Shown here piece by piece: positions 17,726-26,454 of a DNA stretch of 52,844 nucleotides. The notes below the pieces were generated by a model. The model ran no database searches, had not been told where the DNA came from, and saw only the letters and a list, made by a program, of their open reading frames with translations. Source of the DNA: Actinomycetes bacterium (GTDB lineage: Bacteria > Actinomycetota > Thermoleophilia > Gaiellales > Gaiellaceae); contig JAPOVR010000010.1 of the NCBI GenBank assembly GCA_026708005.1, positions 1 to 52,844 on the forward strand. The letters are read 5' to 3'. Numbering within the stretch: position 1 is the stretch's first letter; every line of letters starts with the position of its first letter. The position numbers and the translations under genes are program-made.

Positions 17726-18123
17726 CAGCTCCTCCGCCCGCCAGCCAGGGAGGGAAGACCAAGGGAGTGAACAACCAGAAGCTGCGAGGTCATCAAAGGG
17801 GGAAGCATCACGATTGTGCGTGGGGGTGTTTGTGGTGCGAGATCCCTGCGAGATCCCGTATGGACACGGGAAATCTTGTCTTTTGGGTGCCCCTGTTTCA
17901 CCGGGATGTACGGACTCGGTTCGGACACAAACCGGGCGTTGTTGCCATTCGGGCAACGGTCTCCGTAATCTCACTGGGTCTCTTTTCGGGGGCGTTGGTG
18001 GGGGTGTCTGCTTGGCTGTGGTGGGCTCGAAGGTTCGTTCCGAGGCTGGGTTTGGGTAGTGGGTCGGCGTGGCCCTGTTGGCGGGCTTCCAGCATTCTCC
18101 CGGTCGGGGCGGTCTTAGTGGGT
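17726..18123. other. intergenic, GT-rich
   Basis: No convincing gene. The plus strand becomes G/T-rich from about 17990, a composition also seen at 38060-38230 and, on the minus strand, at 45000-45250. A short hairpin, GTTGCC-N5-GGCAAC, lies near 17938-17955. Confidence 0.4.
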
Positions 18124-18690
18124 GATGGGCCTCTGGCGCGCGTTGGTTGTGGTTGTTCTTGTCGCCGCAACGGGCGTCCTGCTAAGGGGCGTGTGGAGGC
18201 TCGGCCGAGTCGTCGCTTGAGGAAGTCACGTCTGGCGGCGTGCCGAGTGGCGGCGCTTTTGACTGGGACCCCTGTTCCAGGGGTGTCCCAGCGGGGCCGC
18301 CGGTGTGGGTTGGGAGCGAGGATGGGTCGTTTTGGCTGGCGTACTCGACGTATTGTTGGGATCTAGGTGCGCGGACTATGCGCTCCCCGTCGTGTGAAGA
18401 GACGCGTGTCCTTGTTGTCCGTGTTGGTGTGGGCGAGACGCTGCGGTTTCATCTCGGGTTCAAGGCAGGCGGGCTCGACCTCAGCGTTGGTCCGCCGGAC
18501 GGCGGTTGGAGTGAGGGCAGTGTTCGCCAGTTTCGCCTCGATCCGGGCTTGGAACACCGTTCGTGCGCCTCCAGTCGGACGGTGTCCATGTCGTGCTGAC
18601 CGGCGAGGCTGGCGTCTCCTACACCCTCCACGCGGCGGGGCCCAGAGGGAGTCTCAGCACCGGCGGCCAAGCAGCCCAGAAGCCGGTTCT
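18124..18690 (+). pseudogene. decayed secreted/anchored hypothetical protein
   Basis: ATG at 18124 opens a hydrophobic signal-like segment, LWRALVVVVLVAATGVLL. The frame stops at TGA near 18219. Dropping one T of the TT there restores VAEEVTSGGVPSGGAFDWDP, then WVGSEDGSFWLAYSTYCW, VGVGETLRFHLGFKAG and LSVGPPDGGW. A further shift near 18560 gives VRLQSDGVHVVLTGEAGVS. It was probably an extracytoplasmic protein of about 180 residues. No family is recognised. Confidence 0.5.
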
Positions 18691-18716
18691 GAACGTGGGG
18701 TGCCGGCTGCGTCGTT

Positions 18717-19418
18717 TTGGTGTGTTACAGCGACGACTTCCAGGAGGGCCCGAGCGGGATCCCTCACCGGGCGCACCTCACGGCCGTCGACACCGACGGC
18801 GTCTATCTCTCCTCCGAGCTAACTGGGTGCGGCGATGGCCCCCGGTTCAGCCTGCACACACTGGCAGCTCAGGGCGCGCAAGGGGAGAAGGGAACGCCGG
18901 TCGAGGTGGCTCGCCGCGTCTTCCAACGCAGCGGGATACGGGCTGGCGACATCGTCGACCGCGCCGGCAACCCAGACGCATTGCCGACCCTCGTCCGCAT
19001 GGTCAGGGACGGCAAGGCCGTGCTAGTGGCAGGCCTGACCGAGCTCTCGGATGGGGGCTGGCTCGTCGACAGCCTCACCGGATGCGCGGGGTTCCCCCCA
19101 GAGACCGGCGAACTCCCCATGGAGACCAGAAACCGCTCCATGCTCCTAGCGGCCACGCTGGCGTTGCGGCCGGGGTGGTCGTGGAGACAGCCGTCGCAGG
19201 AAGGCACGCCCCTCAAAGGCCCGGTTGGCTGGCCGCTAATTGCCGCACGTCACAGCTGCGGTTGCGGAGCTCTCACTCACCACATTGTCGGTCTGCGGGA
19301 CAAGAGGCAAGGACGCACAAGCCGATTCCCAGCCCTCGCAGCCCACCAGCGCGGCAGTCTCGAGGATCCCTCCCAGGGAGACCGCTTCAAGCGACCAGGA
19401 GTCAGCTCGGACGCTTGA
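18717..19418 (+). CDS. hypothetical protein
   Basis: An open frame of 234 codons. The part from FQEGPSGIPHRAHLTAVDTD to LVAGLTELSDGGWLVDSL has a natural amino-acid mix and looks coding. The last 90 or so codons are Arg/Pro/Gly-rich and less convincing. No motif is recognised. The TTG start is only where the open frame begins: a TGA at 18690 precedes it and no ribosome site is seen, so the true N-terminus may be lost. The neighbouring decayed gene upstream may belong to the same unit. Confidence 0.4.
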   Translation: MVCYSDDFQEGPSGIPHRAHLTAVDTDGVYLSSELTGCGDGPRFSLHTLAAQGAQGEKGTPVEVARRVFQRSGIRAGDIVDRAGNPDALPTLVRMVRDGKAVLVAGLTELSDGGWLVDSLTGCAGFPPETGELPMETRNRSMLLAATLALRPGWSWRQPSQEGTPLKGPVGWPLIAARHSCGCGALTHHIVGLRDKRQGRTSRFPALAAHQRGSLEDPSQGDRFKRPGVSSDA

Positions 19419-19621
19419 CACCTCGGGACACGCACCGGCCTACGTCCGCGCGACGGCCTCCTGACACCCCGGGTTTCGCGTCTAGTCACGGTGTGTCCCT
19501 CACCGAGAGTTTGTCGGCGGCTCTACAAGGATGGGGGTTAAGTAACAAGGAGAGCGTTGTGAGGCCGCTGTGGTCATACGCCGTTGTGGACTCGCTGAGG
19601 TCAGCCTTGAATGTCGGTCTT

Positions 19622-20008
19622 CTAGCAGTGCCGCCATGAGCCCTTGACGTTGAGTTCGGGCATGTGCCGGGGAGGGTAGAGCTTGCCTTGGGCTGCGTCG
19701 GCAAACCGCTCCATCCATCGCTCGACGAAATCCTGCTCCTCTCCTTGGTCAATAGGAGTAAATGGCCAGGCAACCTGATACCTAGCCATGGTTTTCGAAA
19801 CCGCCCCGTATGCGTCTTGTCCCGGCTTCAGGGCGAAGGGGTTAAAACGGCGACTCTCTGGAATTACCGGGGAGATCATGAAGGCTGTCTCGTACCATCG
19901 GAAGACACCAGCGTCATGAGCGTCGCAGAACCACAGTGAATGGGACCTGCCCTCATATCCAGAATGGCCAGGCGGGACACGGAGGGTGATGCTCGCGTAG
20001 GCAACCAT
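19622..20008 (-). CDS. probable C-terminal domain of the adjacent Ser/Thr kinase, split off by a frameshift
   Basis: A 128-residue frame that opens MVAYASITLRVPPGH and includes GRSHSLWFCDAHDAGVFRWY. It overlaps the last 56 bases of the kinase frame in a +1 relation. The kinase frame loses sensible sequence just where this begins (after GYDSALEDG), so the two are probably one protein of about 490 residues divided by a one-base change near 20010-20030. Alternatively it is a separate overlapping gene. Confidence 0.6.
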   Translation of the reverse strand: MVAYASITLRVPPGHSGYEGRSHSLWFCDAHDAGVFRWYETAFMISPVIPESRRFNPFALKPGQDAYGAVSKTMARYQVAWPFTPIDQGEEQDFVERWMERFADAAQGKLYPPRHMPELNVKGSWRHC

Positions 20009-21110
20009 CTTCTAACGCTGAGTCGTAGCCGACGTCACTTGGCTGCGACGGTGCTCTTTGCACACTCTCTAGGCTGAGCTCAGCCCCATTCAGAGATAGA
20101 GACCATGACTGCGGGAATGCTCCTCCGGCTTGCTCGCTTGCCGGGGCGTTCTCGAGGATCCGGTCGCGCAGCACAGCTCCGACGTGCGTCAGTGAATGCT
20201 CTGCCGCCTCAAACAGCTCAGCCCGGCGCTCCTCTTCGGTTCGGGCAACAGACCGTTGCCTGTTCTCTTCGGCTCGTTGCTTGACCACGAGTGCTTGGGC
20301 TTGCTGGAGCTTCTGCGCCGCCTCCGAAGCCGGGCGCACGCTCCCTTGCAACCGGGCCAACAGATTCCGGGGCCTCGGCCGCGCCTCAGAGCCCTTATAC
20401 AGACACTCGGTAACCAAGGAGCCAAGCTGAGGGGGGATACCCTGGATCGGCTCTGGCTCATCCCCCAGATGCTGACTGCGGTAGTCGGGGCCTATGAAGG
20501 GGCGCCGGCCGGCGAGCAGCTCGTAAGCGACCACGCCAGTGGCATACACGTCGGTAGCGCTCGTTGCTCTCTCCCCCCGCCACTGCTCCGGGGCGGCATA
20601 AGGACCTGTCATCGCGTGCTTGCGCGTGTCCTCGGCTGTCGTGGCCTCCGCATACCTGGAAATCCCGAAGTCCGCCAGACACCACCGCCCATCCAGCAGA
20701 AGAACGTTGTCCGGCTTGATGTCCCGGTGAACCACGCTGTCCTCTATCGCAACCAGCGCCTCGGCAACGTCAACGAGCACCCTGACAGCGGCATCCACAC
20801 AGAGACGACCGCCAGCCCTGCCGAGATGGTCCCTCAGCGACTTCTCCGCCCGCGGCATCGCAATCACCCAGCAGTCGTCCCACTCCCCCCGATCAAGGAC
20901 AGGCACAACATTAGGGATGTCCTCCAAGTCCTCGAACAGAAGCTCCCGGCTAGCCCCCCGGGCCTTCGGAACAAACTTCACAACAGCCTGCGGCTCCTCC
21001 TTCGACTCAGCCAGGTAAACCCGGCCGAAACCGCCCGCACCCAACCCCGCCCCGACACGCCACTCCAGCCGCTCAAGGCCAACCACCCCAGGAACGTCGC
21101 TCCCGCTCAA
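19953..21110 (-). CDS. cytoplasmic Hanks-type Ser/Thr protein kinase
   Basis: A 385-residue frame. The kinase domain has the Gly loop GAGLGAGGFGRVYLA, the ATP lysine in AVVKFVP, the catalytic loop VVHRDIKPDNVLL, the Mg-binding DFG in CLADFGISRY and YAAPEQW. After about residue 275 comes an Ala/Gln/Glu-rich coiled coil. There is no membrane segment, so it is cytosolic, unlike PASTA kinases. Start is TTG with GAGG upstream. The last 25 or so residues look out of frame and the next ORF probably continues the protein. Its target is unknown. Kinases occur in some phage-defence loci, but nothing here proves that role. Confidence 0.85.
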   Translation of the reverse strand: MSGSDVPGVVGLERLEWRVGAGLGAGGFGRVYLAESKEEPQAVVKFVPKARGASRELLFEDLEDIPNVVPVLDRGEWDDCWVIAMPRAEKSLRDHLGRAGGRLCVDAAVRVLVDVAEALVAIEDSVVHRDIKPDNVLLLDGRWCLADFGISRYAEATTAEDTRKHAMTGPYAAPEQWRGERATSATDVYATGVVAYELLAGRRPFIGPDYRSQHLGDEPEPIQGIPPQLGSLVTECLYKGSEARPRPRNLLARLQGSVRPASEAAQKLQQAQALVVKQRAEENRQRSVARTEEERRAELFEAAEHSLTHVGAVLRDRILENAPASEQAGGAFPQSWSLSLNGAELSLESVQRAPSQPSDVGYDSALEDGCLREHHPPCPAWPFWI

Positions 21111-21405
21111 ATGAAACCTCGTGCTTCATCGAGGACTCGCGGGGACATCCCCAGTTCGCCTGCGTTCCCGCCGTGGCCAATGACAGCATGCCGCCGCCCC
21201 GCCCGCGGGATCAGGACGCCTGCCGGCAGAGCTATGACCTGCCCGCCGGGATAGCGGTAACGTCTACCCTGCCTATTTCTGCTGGAGTGGGAGGTGCCAA
21301 GAAGGCGCACGTTCCCGCCGTCCCTCCGAGTGTCACCTCGACGAGCTTGCCTCCCTATGTGTCCGAGATCGGGGTGCAGATACTGCAATGCCGGCTCCTA
21401 AGCCG

Positions 21406-21618
21406 TTAGTGCCGGCGGTCACGGGGCGGGAATGGGTCGTTGCCGTAGGAATCACGGTCCCGGATACGACCGTCTCGCCCGTGGATGACAACCTCCGACC
21501 GCTGGTTGGTGGCGATCCCCCTGGCCGCGGTGATGGCTTCCGCCTGTGTGGCGTGGCGACTCGTGTCTCGCGAGTTGCCCACGCCACGCACGGCCCAGTC
21601 CTCGCCGCGGGGTACCAC
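21406..21618 (-). CDS. DUF2188 family small protein
   Basis: About 70 residues, with WAVRGVGNSRDTSRHATQAE and HGRDGRIRDRDSYGNDPFPP, both diagnostic of DUF2188. The best ribosome site, AAGGAGG, is placed for an ATG at 21637, but that frame runs off. Removing one A from an AAAA run there would give MAKHQHVVPRGEDW and join the family sequence. As it stands, translation would need the GTG at 21618. It may be a one-base pseudogene. It lies upstream of the kinase on the same strand. Confidence 0.75.
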   Translation of the reverse strand: MVPRGEDWAVRGVGNSRDTSRHATQAEAITAARGIATNQRSEVVIHGRDGRIRDRDSYGNDPFPPRDRRH

Positions 21619-21787
21619 GTGCTGGTGTTTTGGCCATCTCGCCCTCCTTAGCGCGAGGTCATCGAAGCACCAAGTGTGTTCTGAAATACAGACTAGAAGG
21701 CAGTCCGGACGACACTGTCTAGGAAGAAGACGGCCGAACCTGTCTGTAGCGTGCGGAACCAGTTAGCTCACGGAGGGAGTGCGTGAC
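21619..21787. other. divergent promoter region
   Basis: Separates the minus-strand DUF2188/kinase unit from the plus-strand antitoxin gene. Composition is AT-richer than its flanks. No clear promoter boxes are assigned. Confidence 0.4.
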
Positions 21788-21985
21788 GTGTCTGAACTCA
21801 CAGTCAGGCTTGACCAGATCCTGCCAGCGAAGGAGGCCGTCCGCGCGCTACCGCGCGTCCTCGACCGGCTCGAACGCGGCGAGGACGACCACCTCGTCGT
21901 GACCCGCCGGGGACGTCCGCGGGCCGTCCTCGTGAGCGTCGAACGGTACGAGCGGCTACTCGACCGGGCGCGAACACCCCGCTAA
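21788..21985 (+). CDS. Phd/YefM-family antitoxin-like protein
   Basis: A 65-residue protein opening MSELTVRLDQILPAKEAVRA, with DDHLVVTRRGRPRAVLVSVE and RYERLL, the Phd/YefM fold. These are DNA-binding antitoxins that repress their own operon. GTG at 21788 has CGGAGGGA about 9 bases upstream; a GTG at 21779 is less well spaced. No toxin (RelE, Doc or PIN) follows within 170 bases, so it appears to be an orphan. Confidence 0.8.
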   Translation: MSELTVRLDQILPAKEAVRALPRVLDRLERGEDDHLVVTRRGRPRAVLVSVERYERLLDRARTPR

Positions 21986-22162
21986 CGCTCCCCCAGCGCG
22001 GCCACTGATGTCCGGACGCCTGCCGCGACCGCCGAAAGCCCGGACAGAGGCTCGCCACCGCTCCACGTCACAGCCCCGCCACGAATCCCCGAAACGGGTC
22101 CCGGTCCCTCCGCGAGTGCCATAGCGCGGTCGAACCCAGCCGGAGAGCAGCGCAATCCTCAC

Positions 22163-22639
22163 ATGCGCGGCACAGCTCTGGCGTTGCGGCTCGCGTTCGG
22201 GCTCGGCATAGGCGCCGACCCGGCCGGGGAGCGGCTTCCCGGCTCGGGCGCGCACGTGTTCGAGGCGTTCGCGATGGCGAATCTGCTGCTCTGCTCAGTG
22301 GTCACCACCGGTACAACGACGAGCCGCCACACCGCGCTAATGCGGCGCAACTGCTCCAAGCACCTCGAGACGACCATTCAAGTCCTCGAACCGACGCTGG
22401 TGATCTCGCAGGGCGCGCGGCTCGTCAAGCCGCTCTCCCGGCTGCTCGCAACGGTGGAGAAGCACTCGCCGGCAGTGCGGACGGTGGCACTGCAGGGCCG
22501 GGAGTTCCTCTGGGTGCGTCTTCACCACCCGGCCAGCTGGTCGGACTCAAACTGGAGCGGACCCGACGCGCCGTACCTGGTCGAGACGGTTCGGCCGGCG
22601 ATCGAGCTGGCGCGCAAACTGGCGCTCCGCCATGTCTGA
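22163..22639 (+). CDS. uracil-DNA glycosylase superfamily-like hypothetical protein, possibly N-truncated
   Basis: A 158-residue protein. FEAFAMANLLLCSVVTTG, MRRNCSKHLETTIQVLEPTL and VISQGARLVKPL followed by FLWVRLHHPASWS resemble the later part of UDG-fold proteins, where a conserved histidine lies in the HP segment. The N-terminal catalytic strand-loop expected some 60 residues earlier is not found upstream, so the gene may be truncated. The identification is tentative. It follows the orphan antitoxin but with a 177-base gap. Confidence 0.5.
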   Translation: MRGTALALRLAFGLGIGADPAGERLPGSGAHVFEAFAMANLLLCSVVTTGTTTSRHTALMRRNCSKHLETTIQVLEPTLVISQGARLVKPLSRLLATVEKHSPAVRTVALQGREFLWVRLHHPASWSDSNWSGPDAPYLVETVRPAIELARKLALRHV

Positions 22640-23149
22640 GTGGCGCGTGGCTTGCCGATGCGCTCCGCTCAGCCGCCCGCTCGGGCGCCGCGACAGGCGA
22701 AGCAACCCGGCGCATGAATCGGACAGCAGGCCCACGGGCTTTACCGACCCGTTGTTTCTTGGTTCTGGATCTGGATATTCCGGGCGCGCATCCGTTGTCG
22801 ATCCGCGCAGGGCATCCGAGCAGCGGTGCGTCGTTCCCCTTCACGACCGCGATGCCTCGTAAGCAGATCTCGCCCACTAGGACGGAGTCCACCGCACCCG
22901 CGTAGGCGGTACCGGGCGCGGCGAACGAACCGGAGTCTCACGGAGCTGCTCTCGGTTCAGCTCGGATATTCACGGCCTACGGCGAAGATGTCGTCTACTG
23001 AGTAAGTCGAGGGAGCGGATCCGGAATGATCCACATGCGATTCCGGAAAACTTGGAGTGTTTTGCTTTCGGATCCTCTGTGTTTGTTGCTCTAAAGACCA
23101 ATGCTAAGAGGTCCGTATAGGCAGATCAAAGAACCACTTCTGTCGCGCG
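22640..23149. other. intergenic, AT-richer, no gene recognised
   Basis: Lower GC than its neighbours from about 22960. Contains an inverted repeat TCCGGAAT (23020-23027) / ATTCCGGA (23040-23047) with a 12-base loop. This lies past the 3-prime end of the minus-strand ATPase gene and may act as its terminator or as an operator. Confidence 0.45.
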
Positions 23150-25274
23150 CTACACAGCAAGTTTCGAACACCTGCATTGGAAGTGGTTTGAGCCCTTTTG
23201 CAGCTCCCATGCCGGCCGGCCGCAGTCTGTGCATCTGAAACAGCCGTCGAGTTCTTGAAGGTCCTCGACGATCTGGCGTAGGTCGTTTGTGCTGAGATTG
23301 GGGTCGGTGTGTCTGTCATGGGCGCCGATGTTTACGAGATAGCTCGCGCCTCTCATCCGGGTCAGGACCGCCAGATCCTTGAGAGCCGACTCGCGCTCGG
23401 CCAGTCCTTCCAGGAGTGCGTCGAGGTACTCGATCGCGGCGTGGCGGCCGTTTCGGCGGAAGCGGATCGCGAGATGGAGGCGCTCGAGCGGGCGCGATAG
23501 GCCACGTTCCAACGCGAGCCGGGCAAGGCCGCCGAGATCACTGGCTGTCTCGCCTGCATCCAATCGATCCTTCAGTCTCCTGAGCGGGTCACCCTCGCTC
23601 AGGGTAGGGCCTTCCCTGGGAGTCCAGGCAGCGATCTGCCAGAACCTCCAGTCCTTACCCCTGAAGAGTTCTTCGTTCAGGTCCGCGAACGTGCCGTCGT
23701 GGGTGAAGAGCAGCACCTGCCAGTCACTGAACTCCTCCGTGAGGAGCTGGGCAAGTCCCATCCGGTGGTCAGCGTTGAAGCTATTGACGACATCGTCGAG
23801 GACGACCGTCCGCCAGGGGGTGTCCTCAACCTTTAACAGGGCGAGGAATAGACGGAGTTCAGGACAAGGCGACCGTAAAAGTCGGCAGCAACCGTCCCGA
23901 GCTCTGAGATCGCGCTCTCGACCGACGATCTGACCTCATGCTCGCCCAATTCACGCAGGTCGCTGGCGGCGTCGGAAACCTTTCGCCTTGCCTCCGCCCT
24001 GCCCTGAGCCTCCCTGCTTCGCTGCACCGTCATTCGCAGGCGCTCGAGCTTCACGAGAGCGACAGCAGCAGGCGACTCTAGATCTGACACGGCTGCGGAG
24101 CGCAGTTTCGGGGAGAAGCTCGTCGAGGTTCACGCTCGGCGCGGAAGGGCACTCCTTGCCGTCAGAGAGCGCGGTCGCTGCCGCGCAGGCGTGCTGTTCG
24201 AATCTTGTCAGAGTTTCGTTGAGCTCGTCGGCTTGAGACCAGCCCCCTTCGGCAGCGAGCCAAGAAGCGCCTTGATGGCGCCGGCGAGCGCGGACGTACC
24301 CTTACGGTGGCTCTCAAGCGCAGATCGTGCCGAGCTGAGCCTCTGGTCGAGTTTCGCGAGCGATACCGCCCGCTCCGCCAGCGAGGCCGCAAGCCGACTC
24401 CTCTCGTGAGGTTTGAGGCAGAGGGGGCACACGTCCTCACCCCAGCTCTCGAGTACCTTCCCTCCGGTGGACACGAGAGCATGCAGTGCCGCGCCCTCGA
24501 CCACCTCGCGGCTCTTCACGATCGCGTTCCAGCCATCAATGGCGGCGGCGTTCATCGCCTCGGCGTCGCGGGCGAACTCCTCGACGAGTTCCGCGCGGTT
24601 CACCCCGGCTTCGACAGCGGGCGTCCTTGCGAGGTCGAGACGAAGAAGCCCCGCCTCAGCCGTGATCGGCTGTCTGAGCCCGGCACCGTTACGGAGTGCT
24701 TCCGCCCGCTCGACCACGCTTACTCCTGCGCACTCGTCTCGCAGGGGCAAGAGTTCTGCATCTGCCAGCCCCTGGCGTTATCAGCCGCGTGTTTGGCAGC
24801 GTTTGCGGCCTTGACCAGAGTGTCCCGGAACTCGAGTAGCTCCGCCAAGCCGAGAGTGCTAAGCAGAGCCCGCTTCTTCTCGCCGGGCGTCTTATCCATG
24901 AAGCCAGCCATGGTGCCGTGGCGGAGAATCGGCAATCACGGCGGCAAAGAACTATCGAGCGCGGCCGGGCCGACGATTTCGAGGCTGTCGCCCCTTGAAC
25001 CCGAGAGCTTGCGTCGAAGCGTCGCGTGGCCCGGCCGCTCACATGTGATCATGGCGGGGCCGCCGCGGTCGAGGTTGATCGCCGCGCCCAGCCCGCATCC
25101 CTCACGGGCAAAGTTCCCAAGCTTGCCGGCCGCCCAGTACTCGAGACTGTCAACGATCGTGGTCTTACCGCTACCGTCCTCGCCGAGGAGGCACAGGCTC
25201 TTCCCGTCCAGGCGAAGCACGAACGGCTTCGGCGCGCCGCGAAAGCCGTCGATCGTGACCTTCTTGAGCTTCAC
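23150..25274 (-). pseudogene. zinc-hook SMC/Rad50-like ATPase, multiply broken
   Basis: Pieces of one protein of about 700 residues read in several frames. The N-terminal part has VTIDGFRGAPKPFVLRLDG and Walker A GEDGSGKTTIVDSLEYW. A TGA at 24936-24938 interrupts it, followed by ILRHGTMAGFMDKTPGEKK. Coiled coils surround a hook CPLC in DVCPLCLKPHER. Walker B is VVLDDVVNSF, then LLFTHDGTFADL, and the C-terminus carries CTDCGRPA with CRC. One nonsense change and about three frameshifts are needed. The layout resembles RloC/Rad50-type proteins, some of which are antiviral. It lies beside restriction-modification genes. Confidence 0.75.
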
Positions 25275-25474
25275 TGATCCTCTTCCATCAAGAGCCCTTC
25301 GACGACCTTCTCAAGTCCGGCCTGGATCGCCTCTGCCGTCCACTTCCCCTCGCTCCAGAGATCGCGCAGAGGCCAGCCGACGAGGTGCATCGGCTCCTTC
25401 GTGGCGGCCTGCTCAAAGATCTTCCCAATGATCGACGCGGCACCTTCAACCATAGACAGAAGATATTCCCGCAT
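25271..25474 (-). CDS. small protein coupled to the zinc-hook ATPase
   Basis: A 67-residue protein: MREYLLSMVEGAASIIGKIF, then MHLVGWPLRDLWSEGKWTAE and EKVVEGLLMEEDQ. Its TGA overlaps the GTG of the ATPase gene as GTGA, so the two form an operon. No family is recognised. It could be a regulatory or assembly partner of the ATPase. It appears intact although the partner is decayed. Confidence 0.6.
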   Translation of the reverse strand: MREYLLSMVEGAASIIGKIFEQAATKEPMHLVGWPLRDLWSEGKWTAEAIQAGLEKVVEGLLMEEDQ

Positions 25475-25846
25475 GAGGCTAACGCCCGAGACCCCTGTGC
25501 CTTCTCCTCGGCACACCACTAGCCACAAAACCACACATGCCACGGTCCCCGACCGCGCGGCTGGGTGACCCATCTGCCCCGGTGTGTGCCCTCAACCCGG
25601 CACGACGTCCCCTCCCGCGACCCACAGCCCCACATTGAGGGCAGGACCAGCCCCAAGGGGGCAGGCCAAGAGGCCGCCGCGTACGGGCCGAGGCCTAACC
25701 GCGATCTATGAGGACCCGCTTGAGGGGGTGGGTTCCCGCGCGGGGTGGGGACATCGACGGGTCCGTCGCGCCTCTCGCTAGGAGCACACGCCCCGGCGGC
25801 GGTGCCCTCTCCTTTGGTTATCTGCTGGGCACAGCCACACGCCGGC
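25475..25846. other. intergenic, no gene recognised
   Basis: Divergent region between the minus-strand ATPase operon and the plus-strand hypothetical gene. Several short frames, none convincing. Confidence 0.45.
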
Positions 25847-26293
25847 GTGAGCGAACTCCTCGAGCGCCTGCTTCTTGATCTTCGCGAGGAGACTGGCCCG
25901 ATGTTCGAGCAGGCCGAGTTGGTGAAGCCAGGGGAGATGACGTTCAGCCAAGACGTGTTCCGGCAGAGGGCACGCCGGCTTACCGGGCCCAACCCAATCT
26001 TCCGATGGCGCGATCTTGAAGCCGTCATCCCCTTGGGCGGTGACCACCTGTACCTCGTGGATACGGATGGGGTTGTATCGACGGCGCTCCAGCTCGTTCC
26101 GTTCCTGCGCCTGATGCCGCCCCCGGGCACCGAGGAGAACGCCGTCTACTTCTACAACTCCCGGGAGCCTGACGGGTCACTCCGTTTCGTCTCCTACCAC
26201 TTCGAGGGACAGCCCGAGCGGCCCGTGAACGACGCTGAGCTGTCCGAGCTGCTCGACGAGCTGGCTCCGCCGCCAGCCTTCAGCAGCGTCTAG
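25847..26293 (+). CDS. hypothetical protein
   Basis: About 148 residues of natural composition: ELLERLLLDLREETGPMFEQ, then FRWRDLEAVIPLGGDHLYLV, NAVYFYNSREPDGSLRFVS and AELSELLDELAPPP. No family is recognised. The start is uncertain. GTG at 25847 lacks a ribosome site; ATG at 25901 has GAGGAG about 9 bases upstream and may be the true start. It lies 160 bases before the type I restriction operon on the same strand. Confidence 0.6.
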   Translation: MSELLERLLLDLREETGPMFEQAELVKPGEMTFSQDVFRQRARRLTGPNPIFRWRDLEAVIPLGGDHLYLVDTDGVVSTALQLVPFLRLMPPPGTEENAVYFYNSREPDGSLRFVSYHFEGQPERPVNDAELSELLDELAPPPAFSSV

Positions 26294-26454
26294 TATTCCG
26301 GCTCACTCCGCGGAGCTGCCACCGTCCGGGTATCGACCGCGGGCGGTCTGGTCGAAGCATCGCTGCGGGGTTGTCCGGCATCCAGGGCTGGGGGTAGGCT
26401 GCCCGCCACTGCCCGGATCCTGGGGGCGTCGGGAGCAGGTGAGGAGGAGAGGCT

